DNA of 64,000 bases from Acinetobacter gerneri DSM 14967 = CIP 107464 = MTCC 9824 (GCF_000368565.1 NZ_KB849543.1:124001-188000), one strand, 5' to 3'. Counted from the first letter of the stretch, positions 43,871 through 53,206 are shown. Numbers and translations are program-made. The notes: a model not told the origin generated them from the sequence alone.

Positions 43871-44623
43871 CTAATCTATTTTCTTACCTAACATATTGTT
43901 TTCAATCTCTGTTGCTGCATTTTTTAAAAGATCAACAATCACATTAATATTGGTCAGTTTTAAACGCTTAGCAGAACTCACCACAGTGAGAGCAATTGGA
44001 TTGGATTTGGTCGAATACACAATTGGAACAGCGATTGCGCCTAGATGAGATTCCAATTCACCAATCGAAAAATAATAACCTTGTTTCTTAATATTGGTCA
44101 TTTTTTTGAGAAATTCAGCTTCGTTTTGACTAAATTCAGTCAAAGAAAACTGTTCACGGTATTTTTCATAAAAAATCTTTTGTGTTTTTGCTGGGCTAAA
44201 TGCCAGCATAATTTTCGGCGCGCCTCCTGCATAAGGCGGGCGAGGGCGACCTCGACCATAAGCCAGCAAATCAGAGTCCTTAAAGCTTTGATGATGAATG
44301 TCTAAACAATAATCTTCATGTAATTGGGTTAAACAACAATCCATTTCTGTTTGTTCAGCGATTTCCTGCATCAACGGAACACTATAGTGAATCAACGGAT
44401 TACCACGTTGGGAAATATAATCCAAGACAGAAATTTGCGGACCGAGCGTGTATTGCCCACCATGTAAGCGTTCCAACAAGCCATGATTGACCAAATCTTT
44501 GATATAGCGATAGCCTGTTGGAATGGAAAAACTCAATTTTTCACAAATTTCGTCTGCATCCAAAATAGGTTGTTCTATTGAAAATAAAGTCAAAATATTC
44601 AACATATTATTTGATGTAGACAT
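43871..44623 (-). CDS. IclR-family transcriptional regulator
   Basis: A 250-residue IclR regulator: helix-turn-helix (about 15-55, S-F-S-I-P-T-G-Y-R-Y-I-K-D-L) and effector domain with G-R-G-R-P-R-P-P-Y-A-G-G-A-P-K-I, the same signature as the IclR at 4610-5416. It lies downstream of the VOC gene (12-base gap, same strand), and both are divergent from the FAH/hydroxylase operon at 45295, which it probably controls. Effector unknown. Confidence 0.86.
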   Translation of the reverse strand: MSTSNNMLNILTLFSIEQPILDADEICEKLSFSIPTGYRYIKDLVNHGLLERLHGGQYTLGPQISVLDYISQRGNPLIHYSVPLMQEIAEQTEMDCCLTQLHEDYCLDIHHQSFKDSDLLAYGRGRPRPPYAGGAPKIMLAFSPAKTQKIFYEKYREQFSLTEFSQNEAEFLKKMTNIKKQGYYFSIGELESHLGAIAVPIVYSTKSNPIALTVVSSAKRLKLTNINVIVDLLKNAATEIENNMLGKKID

Positions 44624-44635
44624 GAAATTCTCAGT

Positions 44636-45181
44636 TTAGTTGAGTGACATTAATTGCTTCATTTTACCCTCCCATTCGGCTCTTTGGCAAAAGCCGGGAA
44701 GTTTTCGTGCATGAGCTTCAACCTCAGCCATCAATTCTGCTGCAGCTTTAGCTAAATTTACTGGAATTTTCATAGGTTGAGACACATACCAAGGCGTATC
44801 AATAAACAATTCTAAGCGGTTTCCTTCAGGATCGGGCGCATAAAAAGAAATCGCATTGCCATGTGTGATCGCATCAATATTTGGCACATTGAGTTCAGTA
44901 AAATTGTGATAAATCTCTTGCAAGGTTTCTAAACTATCTGCTTCTAAAGATATCTGGTTGATTGGATTGAAAATATTTTCATCAGGTCGGCCACTTGCCA
45001 ATACGATTTGGTGATGTGTTTTAGGGTCACGGCTCAAGAAAACCAACTGAACCTCACCTTTTGGTGTATTGAGGTGTCCGCGATCAGTGACAAAAAAACC
45101 AAGAACTTTTGTATAAAATTCTTCCATTTTTTCAAGATCTTTCACATATATTCCGATATGGCTAAAACTGAGTCCTTTCAT
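44636..45181 (-). CDS. VOC-family protein with a substituted metal ligand
   Basis: A 181-residue VOC protein with features of single-domain extradiol dioxygenases: His8, the T-H-H-Q-I-V-L block (His56/His57) and Glu124 in G-N-R-L-E-L-F. At the place of the second iron-binding His the sequence has I-N-Q-I-S-L-E, with Gln76, so metal coordination differs from true extradiol enzymes. C-terminal ~50 residues are helical. It is the first gene of a two-gene unit with the IclR regulator. It could be an isomerase, epimerase or an atypical dioxygenase for the divergent pathway. Confidence 0.75.
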   Translation of the reverse strand: MKGLSFSHIGIYVKDLEKMEEFYTKVLGFFVTDRGHLNTPKGEVQLVFLSRDPKTHHQIVLASGRPDENIFNPINQISLEADSLETLQEIYHNFTELNVPNIDAITHGNAISFYAPDPEGNRLELFIDTPWYVSQPMKIPVNLAKAAAELMAEVEAHARKLPGFCQRAEWEGKMKQLMSLN

Positions 45182-45203
45182 AAATATTTCTCAATAATTG
45201 ATA

Positions 45204-45256
45204 AAAATGTTGACATTAAATTATAACTATACAATTATTATGTCAATAATTATTGA
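45204..45256. promoter_or_regulatory. Divergent promoter with AT-rich inverted repeats
   Basis: Between the VOC/IclR unit and the FAH operon are two opposed TTGACA hexamers (45210-45215 on plus, 45241-45246 on minus) and nested inverted repeats: AATTATT-ATGTC-AATAATT (45233-45251) and the palindrome CAATAATTATTG (45245-45256). They are candidate sites for the IclR protein. Confidence 0.5.
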
Positions 45257-45294
45257 TAATTGATAATTATGTTTTTAGATAAAGGAATGCTTCT

Positions 45295-46146
45295 ATGAAA
45301 TTGTTAAGTTTCAGCAAAAATGGTCAAAGCTCTTTTGGACTGGTAAAGGATGACGCGGTCATTGATCTTAAATCCAAATTTAATCAGCAATATGCGAGTT
45401 TAAGAGATTTATTGGCTGTTGATAATTATCTTGAAAAAATTCAGTCTGTTGCAGATTCAACACCTGATTATTTACTTGCTGAAATTCAATTTGAACCTGT
45501 TATTCCAAATCCAGAGCAGATTTTTTGTATCGGTCTGAACTATGCAGATCATGTTCAGGAAACCAAACGTGAAGTAACAGAAAAACCAATGATTTTCATG
45601 CGCTTATCTCCTTCTCAAGTGGGTCATGAGCAAGCGCTTTTACGTCCTGTTGAAGCAGAACAGTTCGATTATGAAGGTGAAATTGCCATCATCATTGGTC
45701 AAGGCGGACGTCGTATTTCTAAGGAAGCGGCTTGGGATCATATCGCGGGCTATGCTTGCTATAACGATGGTTCAGTGCGTGATTGGCAACGTCATACTGC
45801 GCAGTGGGGTCCGGGTAAAAACTTTTATAAAACAGGTGCTTTTGGACCGTGGATGGTCACAAGTGATGAAATCAAAGCCAATGAAGAAATGACTTTGCTC
45901 ACTCGTGTAAATGGTCAAGAAGTTCAACGCGCAACAACTTCTCAACTGATCCACGATATTCCTTCATTAATTCATTACATTTCAACTTTTACACCTTTAC
46001 AAGCAGGTGATGTGATCGTCAGCGGTACACCGGGCGGCATTGGTTTGAAGCGTACTCCACCATTACTTTTATCTGAAGGTGATGTGGTTGAAATCGAAAT
46101 TGATCGTATCGGTACTTTGAAAAATACCGTGAAAAATGACGCATAA
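45295..46146 (+). CDS. Fumarylacetoacetate hydrolase-family protein
   Basis: A 283-residue FAH-family hydrolase with its two parts: an N-terminal alpha/beta stretch (1-70) and the catalytic FAH domain with C-I-G-L-N-Y-A-D-H, metal residues in F-D-Y-E-G-E-I-A-I-I-I-G and in Y-N-D-G-S-V-R-D-W-Q. It probably hydrolyses or decarboxylates a ring-cleavage acylpyruvate-type product. First gene of a six-gene operon (45295-51785) of hydroxylase, MFS carrier, CoA-transferase and OprD porin. GAATGC spacing with AAAGGAA upstream supports the ATG. Confidence 0.85.
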   Translation: MKLLSFSKNGQSSFGLVKDDAVIDLKSKFNQQYASLRDLLAVDNYLEKIQSVADSTPDYLLAEIQFEPVIPNPEQIFCIGLNYADHVQETKREVTEKPMIFMRLSPSQVGHEQALLRPVEAEQFDYEGEIAIIIGQGGRRISKEAAWDHIAGYACYNDGSVRDWQRHTAQWGPGKNFYKTGAFGPWMVTSDEIKANEEMTLLTRVNGQEVQRATTSQLIHDIPSLIHYISTFTPLQAGDVIVSGTPGGIGLKRTPPLLLSEGDVVEIEIDRIGTLKNTVKNDA

Positions 46147-46179
46147 AAAAAGCGGGTTGATCATCATTTTGCAGTGATT

Positions 46180-46208
46180 TTGGAGATTTTAAATCGAAAA
46201 ATCTCCAA
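46180..46208 (+). other. Intercistronic hairpin
   Basis: The arms TTGGAGATTTT (46180-46190) and AAAATCTCCAA (46198-46208) pair perfectly. There is no T run; the hydroxylase gene starts 18 bases on. It may stabilise or process the transcript. Confidence 0.45.
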
Positions 46209-46226
46209 TCTAAAAGGAAGAAAGAA

Positions 46227-47720
46227 ATGGAACATTCAAAACATTATGATATTGCAATTGTGGGCTATGGTCCGACAGGCGTAACCTTGGCCAATCTTTT
46301 ACTGAAACAAGGTTTAAGTGTTTTAGTGATAGAAAGGGAAGCCAATATTTTACAGTTACCACGTGCGATTCGTTTTGATGCTGAATGTATGCGTGTGTTT
46401 CAAACGATTGGTATTACTGAGCAATTGTTGCAGGAAATTGCACCAGGTCCGGGCATGAAATTTCAAGATGCCAATGGTGAGCTGTTGATTACTTGGGAGC
46501 GACCTGTTGTAAAAGGCAATCAGCAATGGAGTTCTGCTTATCGGATACATCAACCTGATTTAGAAAAAGTTTTACGTGATCATATTGCGGATCACCCATT
46601 GCTTGATCTGAAGTTGCGTCATGATGTTTATAAGGTGGATCAATCATCTGAATCTTGTAGTATTTATTATGAAGATTTATCAAAAGGAACTTTGCATCAA
46701 GCTCAGGCAAAATTTGTCATCGGCTGTGATGGTGCTCGTTCACTGATTCGTCGTTTGATTGGCACGACATTTGATGATTTAAATCTACATAGTCAGTGGT
46801 TAGTTGTTGATTTTATAGCAAATGAAAAAGAAAATGACTTGGGCGATTATAGTATCCAATACTGTGATCCGAAACGTCCGATGAGCTATATCAAAGGCAC
46901 TGGTCAACGTCGTCGCTGGGAAATCATGGTGATGCCTGAAGATGATGTAAAAAGCTTAACCCATGACGAAAAAATTTGGTCTTTGCTTGAAGATTATATC
47001 CAACCAGAACAAGCCACGATTGAACGTGCAGCGATTTATACTTTCCATGCTTTATTGGCGAAAAATTGGGTCAAAGATCGTTTGATTATCGCGGGTGATG
47101 CGGCACATCAAACTCCGCCATTTATGGGTCAGGGGATGGCAGCAGGGATTCGTGATGCTGCAAATTTGGCGTGGAAATTAAAACAAGTGATTCAAGATCA
47201 ACAAGATATATCGTTGATCCAAAGTTATTTTACTGAACGCTATAGCCATGTTTCTGAGTTTATACAGGGTGCAGTTCAGTTTGGAAAAATTATTCAAAAT
47301 TATTGTGAAGATGCAGAATTTCAAGTTCAAACCGCAAAATTAAAAAACTTTATTACACCTATTCCAAAGTTGGGTGCTGGTTTTTATCGCCCTGAACATC
47401 ATCAGGCTGGATTTATTTCACCCCAGTTTTTATTTGAAAATCAAAAATTAAGTGATGATCTTGTGGGCTATCAATTTGCCTTAGTTACACGAGATGCATC
47501 TATTTTAACTGGCTCAGAGTTGCAACATTTACAAGCTGAATATGCAGGACAAATGACTGTTTTAGCAGCAAATGCTGCGATTGCTGATTGGTTACAAACA
47601 GAGCAAGCCGTTGCCGCAATTATTCGACCAGATCGTTATATTTTTGGCTTTGCTCAAGATCGAGATTCGCTGATTCAACTTTTAGAACATGCAGGGATTG
47701 CCATGTTTGCACAGGTTTAA
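46227..47720 (+). CDS. FAD-dependent aromatic hydroxylase (MhpA-like)
   Basis: A 497-residue group A flavin hydroxylase: I-A-I-V-G-Y-G-P-T-G-V near residue 9, G-C-D-G-A-R-S-L-I-R-R near residue 166, and I-A-G-D-A-A-H-Q-T-P-P-F-M-G-Q-G-M. It is shorter than MhpA (40248) and that at 12523. It should hydroxylate a phenolic acid as the entry step of the pathway. The start ATG has AAAAGGAAG nearby. An 11-bp hairpin precedes it. Confidence 0.86.
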   Translation: MEHSKHYDIAIVGYGPTGVTLANLLLKQGLSVLVIEREANILQLPRAIRFDAECMRVFQTIGITEQLLQEIAPGPGMKFQDANGELLITWERPVVKGNQQWSSAYRIHQPDLEKVLRDHIADHPLLDLKLRHDVYKVDQSSESCSIYYEDLSKGTLHQAQAKFVIGCDGARSLIRRLIGTTFDDLNLHSQWLVVDFIANEKENDLGDYSIQYCDPKRPMSYIKGTGQRRRWEIMVMPEDDVKSLTHDEKIWSLLEDYIQPEQATIERAAIYTFHALLAKNWVKDRLIIAGDAAHQTPPFMGQGMAAGIRDAANLAWKLKQVIQDQQDISLIQSYFTERYSHVSEFIQGAVQFGKIIQNYCEDAEFQVQTAKLKNFITPIPKLGAGFYRPEHHQAGFISPQFLFENQKLSDDLVGYQFALVTRDASILTGSELQHLQAEYAGQMTVLAANAAIADWLQTEQAVAAIIRPDRYIFGFAQDRDSLIQLLEHAGIAMFAQV

Positions 47721-47769
47721 TCGTGAAATGGAGTCGTAAGACACTTTTATATGTTCAGAGGATAGAACA

Positions 47770-49137
47770 ATGGAAACCAAGCAAAATGATTTGCTGCAGC
47801 AAGATGCGTTAAAACTCGACTTAACAGTAAAAAAAGTACATCGTAAGTTGTTATATTTCCTATTGATCCTATTTATTTTTTCATTTTTGGATCGGATTAA
47901 TATCGGCTTTGTGGGCAAACAGCTCAGTGCTGATCTTGGATTGACCGCACTGAGTTTTGGTCTAGCCAACACGATTTTCTATATTTTTTATATTTGTTTC
48001 GGTATTCCGAGCAATATGATGCTCAAGAAATTGGGTACACGGATTTGGATCGGTTTTATTATCATCGTTTGGGGGATTGCATCGAGTTGTACGGCTTTTG
48101 CGACCGATGAAAGATCTTTATATATCATTCGTGCCATCGTGGGGATTGCTGAAGCAGGCTTTTTACCGGGAATGTTGCTGTATTTAACTCAGTGGTTTCC
48201 TGCGACGCATCGTTCACGAGCCAATGCCGTATTTATGTTTGCAATGCCTTTTACCGCAACAATTGGCGCAGTGGTCACGGGTTATATTTTAAATTTGCAT
48301 GGTTTCCACGGTCTCAATGGCTGGCAATGGGTGTTTTTGCTTGAAGGTCTACCTTGTGTGATTTTAGGGGTGATCGTTTTTGCTAAATTGCCGAACACGC
48401 CTAAAGATGCAAAATGGTTAACTGATGATGAAAAAACCATATTGGTCAATGCTTTGGAAAATGAGCAAATAGCCAAGTCACAGCAACTTGGTTCAGCAAC
48501 AGGTAATACTGCAAGTGCAAAACCACAACGCTTTGCATTTTTAAATAGCTCTGTTATCCGCTGTGCGATCGTATATTTCTGTATCGTGACGACCTGCGGC
48601 ATGGTCAATATTTGGGTTCCGCAAATTGTCGCAAACGCGATTCCAAATGCATCTTCTGTATTAACGGGTTTTATCGTCGCGATTCCGCATTTGGTGACGA
48701 TGATCGCACTGTTTTATCTATGTAGCCATTCTGACAAAACGCAAGAACGCTATTGGCATACTTTTGTTCCGATGATTTTAGGTGGCATGGGATGGCTCAT
48801 GGCAGCTTATCTGGATATGGCTTCGCTTAAATTGATTGGGCTGTGTCTGGCATGTATGGCTGGCTTTAGTACCATGGGAATTTTCTGGGCATTTGCTGAT
48901 GAAAGCTTGGACAATGATTCTAAATTTATGGGAATTGCTTTTATCAACGCACTTGGCAATTCGGCAACGATCGTCAGTTCATTCTTGATTGGCTGGCTCA
49001 AAGATATTACCCATTCATTTGCTATAGGCATGGTTTATGGCAGCGTTTTGATGTTTGTAGGTGCGATGGTTATGTTGACCTTTGCCTTGAAAAAAATGTC
49101 TGAAAAAAATCTCAATCGAGGCCTATTAAATGAATAA
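47770..49137 (+). CDS. MFS transporter, ACS family
   Basis: A 455-residue carrier with 12 predicted helices; the helix-1 motif F-L-D-R-I-N-I-G-F-V and A-G-F-L-P-G-M-L-L-Y-L-T-Q-W-F-P are ACS signatures. It has a longer N-terminal cytoplasmic tail (about 35 residues) than the ACS carrier at 22254. Position between the hydroxylase and the CoA-transferase suggests it imports the pathway's aromatic or phenolic acid. The following gene starts inside its last codons (8-base overlap). Confidence 0.87.
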   Translation: METKQNDLLQQDALKLDLTVKKVHRKLLYFLLILFIFSFLDRINIGFVGKQLSADLGLTALSFGLANTIFYIFYICFGIPSNMMLKKLGTRIWIGFIIIVWGIASSCTAFATDERSLYIIRAIVGIAEAGFLPGMLLYLTQWFPATHRSRANAVFMFAMPFTATIGAVVTGYILNLHGFHGLNGWQWVFLLEGLPCVILGVIVFAKLPNTPKDAKWLTDDEKTILVNALENEQIAKSQQLGSATGNTASAKPQRFAFLNSSVIRCAIVYFCIVTTCGMVNIWVPQIVANAIPNASSVLTGFIVAIPHLVTMIALFYLCSHSDKTQERYWHTFVPMILGGMGWLMAAYLDMASLKLIGLCLACMAGFSTMGIFWAFADESLDNDSKFMGIAFINALGNSATIVSSFLIGWLKDITHSFAIGMVYGSVLMFVGAMVMLTFALKKMSEKNLNRGLLNE

Positions 49138-49873
49138 GATTTCCCATTCTATTTATGCTGCACTTGCCAATATTCAAGATGGTGCAAGGATCATGCTGAG
49201 TGGTTTTGGCACAGCAGGTCAACCGGCAGAATTGATTGAGGCACTGCTTGAATGCAATTTAAAAGAACTAGAGATCATTAGCAATAATGCTGGAAATGGT
49301 GATTTTGGTTTGGCTAAGTTGATCAAAGAAGGGGCTGTTCGAAAAATCATTTGTTCATTTCCTCGTGCTGCCGATGCTTATGTTTTTGATGAAATGTACC
49401 GAGCTGGAAAAATAGAATTGGAACTTGTTCCTCAAGGCAACTTGGCTTGTCGAATGCAGGCTGCGGGTATGGGCTTGGGACCTATTTATACGCCAACGGG
49501 TTTCGGAACTTTGCTGGCGGAAAATAAACCGACTATGCATTATCAAGCTAAAGATTTTGTTTTAGAGGAACCTTTACATGCAGATTTTGCATTGATCAAA
49601 GCTGAAAAAGCAGATCGTTGGGGCAATCTGATTTATCGGAAAGCTGCACGAAACTTTGCACCAATCATGGCGATGGCAGCGGATTGTACGATTGCCCAAG
49701 TCAATCAAATCGTTGAACTTGGTGAGCTCGATCCTGAGCATATTATTACGCCGGGGATATTTGTGCAGCATGTTGTGCAAGTTGCACAAACGGCTCAGCA
49801 GCGAGCAAACCCATACGATGCTCAAGGATCTGAACAAATATCGTCAGGGCAAATTTCAGCAGGTGAGAAATAA
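49130..49873 (+). CDS. 3-oxoacid (3-oxoadipate-type) CoA-transferase subunit A
   Basis: A 247-residue A subunit: V-M-L-S-G-F-G-T-A-G-Q-P-A-E-L region near residue 21, and G-N-L-I-Y-R-K-A-A-R-N-F, G-E-L-D-P-E-H with T-P-G-I-F-V in the C-terminal part, the same blocks as in the fragment at 1-217. A Gln/Ser-rich tail of about 25 residues extends past the usual end. It overlaps the MFS gene by eight bases, and the B subunit follows in the next frame. 3-Oxoadipate is a reasonable but unproved substrate. Confidence 0.9.
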   Translation: MNKISHSIYAALANIQDGARIMLSGFGTAGQPAELIEALLECNLKELEIISNNAGNGDFGLAKLIKEGAVRKIICSFPRAADAYVFDEMYRAGKIELELVPQGNLACRMQAAGMGLGPIYTPTGFGTLLAENKPTMHYQAKDFVLEEPLHADFALIKAEKADRWGNLIYRKAARNFAPIMAMAADCTIAQVNQIVELGELDPEHIITPGIFVQHVVQVAQTAQQRANPYDAQGSEQISSGQISAGEK

Positions 49874-49874
49874 T

Positions 49875-50531
49875 ATGTCTTATCAAAAAATGACACGTGA
49901 ACAGATCGCCAAGCGGATCGCTGAAGATATTCCTGATGGAGCATATGTCAATTTGGGCATCGGCTTACCTACCCAAATTGCCAATTATTTACCAGAAGAT
50001 CGAGAAATCATTTTACATTCGGAAAATGGCATCTTGGCTTTTGGTGCAGCACCGATCGAAGGGCAGGAAGATCTTGAACTGATCAATGCAGGCAAAGAAT
50101 TTGTCACCATGCAAACAGGTGGAAGTTTTTTTCATCATGGGGATTCTTTTGCCATGATGCGTGGCGGTCATTTGGATATTTGTGTGCTTGGCGCATTTCA
50201 AGTCGCTGAAAATGGTGATCTTGCAAATTGGCACACGGGAAATCCTGATGCGATTCCTGCTGTAGGCGGGGCGATGGATCTGGCAGTTGGTGCTAAGAAA
50301 GTCTTTATTGCCACTGAACATTTGACTCGGCAGGGACAGTCCAAAATCGTATCAGAACTGAGTTACCCAGTGACGGGGAAAAATTGTGTGGATCGGATCT
50401 ATACTGATTTGTGTGTAATAGATGTGACTGCTGATGGATTGGCGGTGAGAGAAATAGTGTCAGGACTGACATTTGAAGCTTTGCAATCTTTGACGGATGC
50501 CAAGCTGATTGATCTCACAAAAAATCAATAA
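49875..50531 (+). CDS. 3-oxoacid (3-oxoadipate-type) CoA-transferase subunit B
   Basis: A 218-residue B subunit with catalytic Glu50 in H-S-E-N-G-I-L-A-F-G. The ATG lies two bases after the A-subunit stop, with AGGTGAG upstream; longer in-frame starts inside the A gene were not chosen. It is the paralogue of the subunit at 220-849. It yields succinate and 3-oxoacyl-CoA; no dedicated thiolase is in this operon, so the thiolase at 1005 or elsewhere must complete it. Confidence 0.92.
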   Translation: MSYQKMTREQIAKRIAEDIPDGAYVNLGIGLPTQIANYLPEDREIILHSENGILAFGAAPIEGQEDLELINAGKEFVTMQTGGSFFHHGDSFAMMRGGHLDICVLGAFQVAENGDLANWHTGNPDAIPAVGGAMDLAVGAKKVFIATEHLTRQGQSKIVSELSYPVTGKNCVDRIYTDLCVIDVTADGLAVREIVSGLTFEALQSLTDAKLIDLTKNQ

Positions 50532-50561
50532 CAAACTATTTTTCATATTCAGGAAGAAAAC

Positions 50562-51785
50562 ATGAAAATTCAACATATCCTTTATGGGGTAATGGCTTCT
50601 TATTGCCTAAATTCAGTCACCCATGCTGATTTTATTGAAGATGCCAGTGGAACCGTTTATTTAAAAAATTTCTATTTCAATCGAAATTTTGATGACAATA
50701 ACACGAAAACATTGAGTAATTGGTCTCAAGCCGCCAGTTTATTGTGGAAATCAGGCTATACCGATACACCTTTACAATTTGGATTGGACATCAATATCCG
50801 CTATGCCTATCGCTTAAGTTCAGCGAAAAATATCGTGGATAATGTCATGCCTTATGATGTTGACAAGCAACAACAGGCTCAAGATCAGGTCAAATTAGGT
50901 GCGGTTTTACGGATGAAATATTCGAAAACTGAATTGCAAATTGGTGAGCTGAGTCCTCGTTTGCCGATCGTACATACCGATGTGGCAATGCAACTTCCGA
51001 CGACATTTTTAGGCGGAATGCTTGAATCAAATGAGTTGAAAAATACCAAAATTACCTTGGGGCGTTTGACCAAAGTGAGCGGACGAAATTCAGAGGACTA
51101 TAGTAAATTTCAGTTGGTCAACGGCACGACCAAAGCTCAGTCAGATGCGCTAAATTTTGCTGGGATCGATTATGATTTTAAGCAACAGCAGGTGCGATAT
51201 TTTCTCGCTGATCTCGAAGATATCTATTTGCAGAACTTTTTGAGTTATGAACATCGTTTTAAATTGAACGATCAACTCAATCTAAAATCAAATTTTTATC
51301 TCTTTGATACCCAAGATACAGGCGATGCTTTAGAGGGGAAAATTGACAGTCAGGCTTATGCCACTTTACAGACCTTGAGTTATGGCAATCATGCTGTGGC
51401 GGTGGGCTATAAACATATGGCTGGTGATACCAAATTTCCATTATTAGCCAATTGGGTTCCACAGCTTTATCTGGCAAATTGGTCAGTGGGAACCTTTATG
51501 CAAAAAGATGAGCGTTCGTGGCAGCTCCGCTATGACTATGATTTTAAAGGCTTGGGACTGGAAGGCTTGAAAACCACATTACGTTATTATGATGGTGGTC
51601 ATATTGATAATAATGGTGGAAAACGGGGTACTGAAAAAGAGTTTGATTTTATCGTCAATTATGATGTGCAAAGTGGTCCATTAAAAGGAATGGGCATGAG
51701 TTGGTTATATGCCGATTATAAAAACTCACTTGCCAAAGACTATACCGAAAATCGTTTGGCACTGACCTATACCTATAAATTTTAA
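50562..51785 (+). CDS. OprD-family outer-membrane porin
   Basis: A 407-residue porin with a signal peptide (about 1-22, ending T-H-A) and the OprD/OccK style start D-F-I-E-D-A-S-G-T-V-Y-L-K-N-F-Y-F-N-R-N-F; it ends in Y-T-Y-K-F, the aromatic C-terminus of a barrel strand. OprD relatives admit small aromatic or amino acids. It is the last gene of the operon at 45295 and so likely supplies its substrate across the outer membrane. A terminator follows. Confidence 0.85.
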   Translation: MKIQHILYGVMASYCLNSVTHADFIEDASGTVYLKNFYFNRNFDDNNTKTLSNWSQAASLLWKSGYTDTPLQFGLDINIRYAYRLSSAKNIVDNVMPYDVDKQQQAQDQVKLGAVLRMKYSKTELQIGELSPRLPIVHTDVAMQLPTTFLGGMLESNELKNTKITLGRLTKVSGRNSEDYSKFQLVNGTTKAQSDALNFAGIDYDFKQQQVRYFLADLEDIYLQNFLSYEHRFKLNDQLNLKSNFYLFDTQDTGDALEGKIDSQAYATLQTLSYGNHAVAVGYKHMAGDTKFPLLANWVPQLYLANWSVGTFMQKDERSWQLRYDYDFKGLGLEGLKTTLRYYDGGHIDNNGGKRGTEKEFDFIVNYDVQSGPLKGMGMSWLYADYKNSLAKDYTENRLALTYTYKF

Positions 51786-51812
51786 AAGCTTTATTCAGAT
51801 TTAAAATTTGAA

Positions 51813-51844
51813 AACCAGAAGATAGCCTGAGCTGTCTTCTGGTT
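51813..51844. terminator. Bidirectional intrinsic terminator
   Basis: The arms AACCAGAAGATAGC and GCTGTCTTCTGGTT (51813-51826, 51831-51844) pair with one mismatch, between convergent OprD and MFS genes. Confidence 0.75.
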
Positions 51845-51877
51845 AAATCAATATTTTTTCAATGTGAAAGCCAAGGC

Positions 51878-53170
51878 TTAAACATCACTGACTTTTTTTG
51901 ATTCGATCGCTGGATTTGAAGCAGATGCTATGACTTTTCTTGGCGCAGTTTCAACCAAGAATAAACTTAAAATCATCCCAACCACGGTTCCAATCAAACT
52001 TAAATAAAATATATTCTGAATACCATAATGTTCAGCAACCACGCCTGATAAAAATGGAGCAACACCGCCACCAAAAATCTCACCTGCACCAACCACGAGA
52101 CCAATCGAAGAAGCAACCAAGCCAATCGGAGCAGATTCTGCAGCAATCGGACCACTCAAGAGAGCAACCAAACCTAGACTGAAAAATGATAAAACAAAGA
52201 GCAGGCTAAACAATGAAAGTACAGAGGCTTCAGCATTGGCAAATAACCAGATAAAGATCGTTGAACCTAAAAAGCCTAAGAAAGATGCCATTTTACGACC
52301 GATAAAGTCAGAAGCAGCAGGGACTAAGAATTGACCCAAAAATCCACCAAAACCGATGGCTGATACGACGATCCCCATATTTTGTGATGAAAGATTTAAA
52401 TAGTTTTGTAGATAAAGTGGAACCATTGCACTGATTACAAATACACAAGACATGGTACAAAACAGTCCAAGCATACTCAGTAATACATTACGTGTTTTGA
52501 GTAATGCTAACCAATTCACTTTTTGCTTCTCTTCACCAGTCACAACTTCGTGTAAAGCTTGCCCACCTTGGGTGTTCTGAGGTTCACGAATGATAAAGTA
52601 CATAAATACAGAGAGGATGATCCCTGGAATCGCAACGACCCAAAATACTTCACGCCAAGACGGTACAACCAATAAAAGTTGCGTTGCGATAATCGGACCC
52701 AATCCCAAGCCAAACAGAGCGAAACCACTTTGTTGCAAACCTTGTAAAGAACCACGACGTGAGGGTTTGGCTGCGGCAGCAGTTGCAGCAAAACTGGTTG
52801 GACAAAATGCACCTTCGGATACACCCATGATCGCACGGATAAAGATCAGGCTGGTCAGTCCCGCAGCAGCACCAGAAAAACCAGAGGCGAGAGAGAAAAT
52901 GATCAATGATGGGATCAGGATTTTACGATGACCGATTTTATCGGAAAGATTACCTGAGATAATTGCAAATATGCCCCAAGTGATACCTAGCGCACCAAAG
53001 ATCACTCCAACATCTTGATAATTTAATGATAAATCTTTCATGATCGAAGGTAAGAGTGGCGCGATAATCCAGCGATCCAGACCGACTAAACCAAAACCGA
53101 GCGAAAGTAAAAGTACCGCCTTCCATTCATAGGAAGTATCCCATTTTTGAGTTTGCATGTTCGTTTTCAT
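51878..53170 (-). CDS. MFS transporter
   Basis: A 430-residue, 12-helix carrier: G-L-V-G-L-D-R-W-I-I-A-P-L-L-P-S-I-M in helix 1 and G-N-L-S-D-K-I-G-H-R-K-I-L in the loop after helix 2. A Ser/Lys-rich C-terminal tail follows. ATG at 53170 (AAGGATATT upstream) is preferred to the further upstream 53188. It follows the BBP2 porin gene on the same strand, 36 bases on, so the pair forms an uptake unit beside the hydroquinone operon. Solute unknown. Confidence 0.85.
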   Translation of the reverse strand: MKTNMQTQKWDTSYEWKAVLLLSLGFGLVGLDRWIIAPLLPSIMKDLSLNYQDVGVIFGALGITWGIFAIISGNLSDKIGHRKILIPSLIIFSLASGFSGAAAGLTSLIFIRAIMGVSEGAFCPTSFAATAAAAKPSRRGSLQGLQQSGFALFGLGLGPIIATQLLLVVPSWREVFWVVAIPGIILSVFMYFIIREPQNTQGGQALHEVVTGEEKQKVNWLALLKTRNVLLSMLGLFCTMSCVFVISAMVPLYLQNYLNLSSQNMGIVVSAIGFGGFLGQFLVPAASDFIGRKMASFLGFLGSTIFIWLFANAEASVLSLFSLLFVLSFFSLGLVALLSGPIAAESAPIGLVASSIGLVVGAGEIFGGGVAPFLSGVVAEHYGIQNIFYLSLIGTVVGMILSLFLVETAPRKVIASASNPAIESKKVSDV

Positions 53171-53206
53171 GTAAATATCCTTATACAAGATCCGAGAGAT
53201 GAAGCA

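Noticed and set aside
49656..49874. Longer start for the CoA-transferase B subunit inside the A gene
   Set aside because: The added residues do not match the family, and the ATG at 49875 has the correct spacing to AGGTGAG and to the A-subunit stop.
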